A stretch of 55,256 nucleotides of DNA from Fredinandcohnia humi (GTDB lineage Bacteria; Bacillota; Bacilli; Bacillales; Bacillaceae_L): contig NZ_LMBW01000004.1 of assembly GCF_001439915.1 (NCBI RefSeq), positions 43,566 to 98,821 on the forward strand, read 5' to 3'. Position numbers and translations under genes: made by a program. The notes beneath the pieces were generated by a model. It worked only from the letters and a program-made list of their open reading frames with translations. It ran no database searches and was not told the origin of the DNA. The stretch's first letter is position 1. Each line of letters opens with the position of its first letter. Of the stretch, positions 54,879-55,256 are shown one piece after another.

Positions 54879-55084
54879 AGGGAACTAGTAAATGGTCCTC
54901 AGGTAAAAGAGAGTAAAATTCATCGGCTGAAAGATTTTACGCGCCTGCAATGCTATTGAACCTGTCCCTTGAACTGTTAGGTAAAACCTAACCGTTGCCT
55001 GCGTTAAGGGTTTTGAGTGGATGCTGATGTTTAGTATCAATAAAGGTGGTACCACGAAAGACAATGGTCTTTTCGTCCTTTTTA
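54879..55084 (+). ncRNA. T-box leader (tRNA-sensing riboswitch), possibly proline
   Basis: Stem I is closed by AGGGA (54879) and TCCCT (54965) and contains the AGTA element at 54887 opposite GAA at 54958. The hairpin GTTAGG/CCTAAC follows, then the T-box core AAAGGTGGTACCACG (55043-55057), which overlaps the terminator ACGAAAGAC...GTCTTTTCGT-CCTTTTT. Bases after GAA in the specifier loop are CCT, which would mean proline; this reading is tentative. The regulated gene would start beyond the window. Confidence 0.85.
55053..55084 (+). terminator. T-box terminator
   Basis: ACGAAAGAC pairs with GTCTTTTCGT across AATG and is followed by CCTTTTT. It competes with the antiterminator that includes GGTGGTACC. 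Confidence 0.8.
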
Positions 55085-55145
55085 TAGGGATGGAAGGGCC
55101 TTTTTTATTTTATCCATCGGGGTTCAAACCCCAATGGATAAAAAG

Positions 55146-55256
55146 CCTCCGGCGGATGCCACAGATTTTCAAAGGAAACTTTTCGAGCAGTAAGATCAAA
55201 GACTAAAAACGCCACATCCTGTGGCAACGTCTTTATGACCCACTTCCTGTGGGCCT
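55146..55256 (+). repeat. Dispersed intergenic repeat, cut by the window end
   Basis: Carries two modules seen elsewhere: GCCTCCGGCGGATGCCACAG onward to TTTCGAGCAG (minus strand of 5594-5642) and AAAGACTAAAAACGCCACAT onward to GACCCAC (plus strand, 7117-7160). Here the two modules are joined, showing that they are parts of one composite family. It separates the T-box from whatever gene follows. Confidence 0.65.

Noticed and set aside
54684-54959. Open frame of 91 codons before the T-box core
   Set aside because: It overlaps T-box stem I and has no ribosome site; the RNA structure explains the sequence better.

Overview
The window is from a low-GC Gram-positive endospore-former of the Bacillaceae, most like Bacillus or Neobacillus. 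The evidence is AT-rich DNA, strong AGGAGG ribosome sites with frequent TTG/GTG starts, the htrC-yyzF-rlmH block of the B. subtilis wal region, preQ1-I and T-box leaders, a KinB-type sporulation kinase and a likely PerR-controlled ahpCF pair. No rRNA, tRNA, CRISPR array or intact transposase is visible.

Layout. 0.2-5.5 kb: kinase, regulator and three-gene ABC-2 exporter in the order of the linearmycin-resistance locus lnrJKLMN. 5.7-8.1 kb: membrane HtrA protease, small CxxH/CxxC protein and RlmH. 8.05-21 kb: an accessory region that begins exactly at the 3' end of rlmH. A 34-bp copy of the rlmH end recurs at 13.03 kb, and degenerate copies of the same site lie at 12.72, 14.75, 16.75, 19.14 and 20.99 kb, all in the same orientation and all between genes. 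They cut the region into blocks of one to four genes: a truncated FAD-oxidoreductase pseudogene with a ComP-like two-component system and a membrane protein; a polytopic membrane protein; a PAS protein with a TerC protein; a PhoX phosphatase; an acetyltransferase with an unknown protein. This resembles staphylococcal SCC insertion at rlmH (orfX) repeated many times, but no ccr recombinase is in the window.

21-33 kb: a DUF457-type membrane hydrolase, a very large sortase-anchored purple-acid-phosphatase-like protein, and a UgpCAEB-type importer whose operon ends with an RNase J-like metallo-beta-lactamase protein, with a second metallo-beta-lactamase protein divergent from it. Good candidate PhoP boxes (hexamers every 11 bp) precede phoX, the surface phosphatase and the importer, so I read these as a phosphate-scavenging set: ester hydrolysis at the surface, import of phosphorylated organics, intracellular breakdown.

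33-55 kb: a KinB-like kinase, NupC, a 52-bp tandem-repeat array, RluF, queF and queC plus a queuosine-precursor transporter under two separate preQ1-I riboswitches, a LysM-3D wall protein, PhnA, EamA and BCCT transporters, an SDR, a multicopper oxidase lipoprotein, an ECF sigma/anti-sigma pair, an FNT channel, ahpCF, and a T-box leader whose gene would lie beyond the window. Dispersed palindromic repeats typical of Bacillaceae sit near 5.5, 7.1, 20.8, 22.0 and 55.2 kb.
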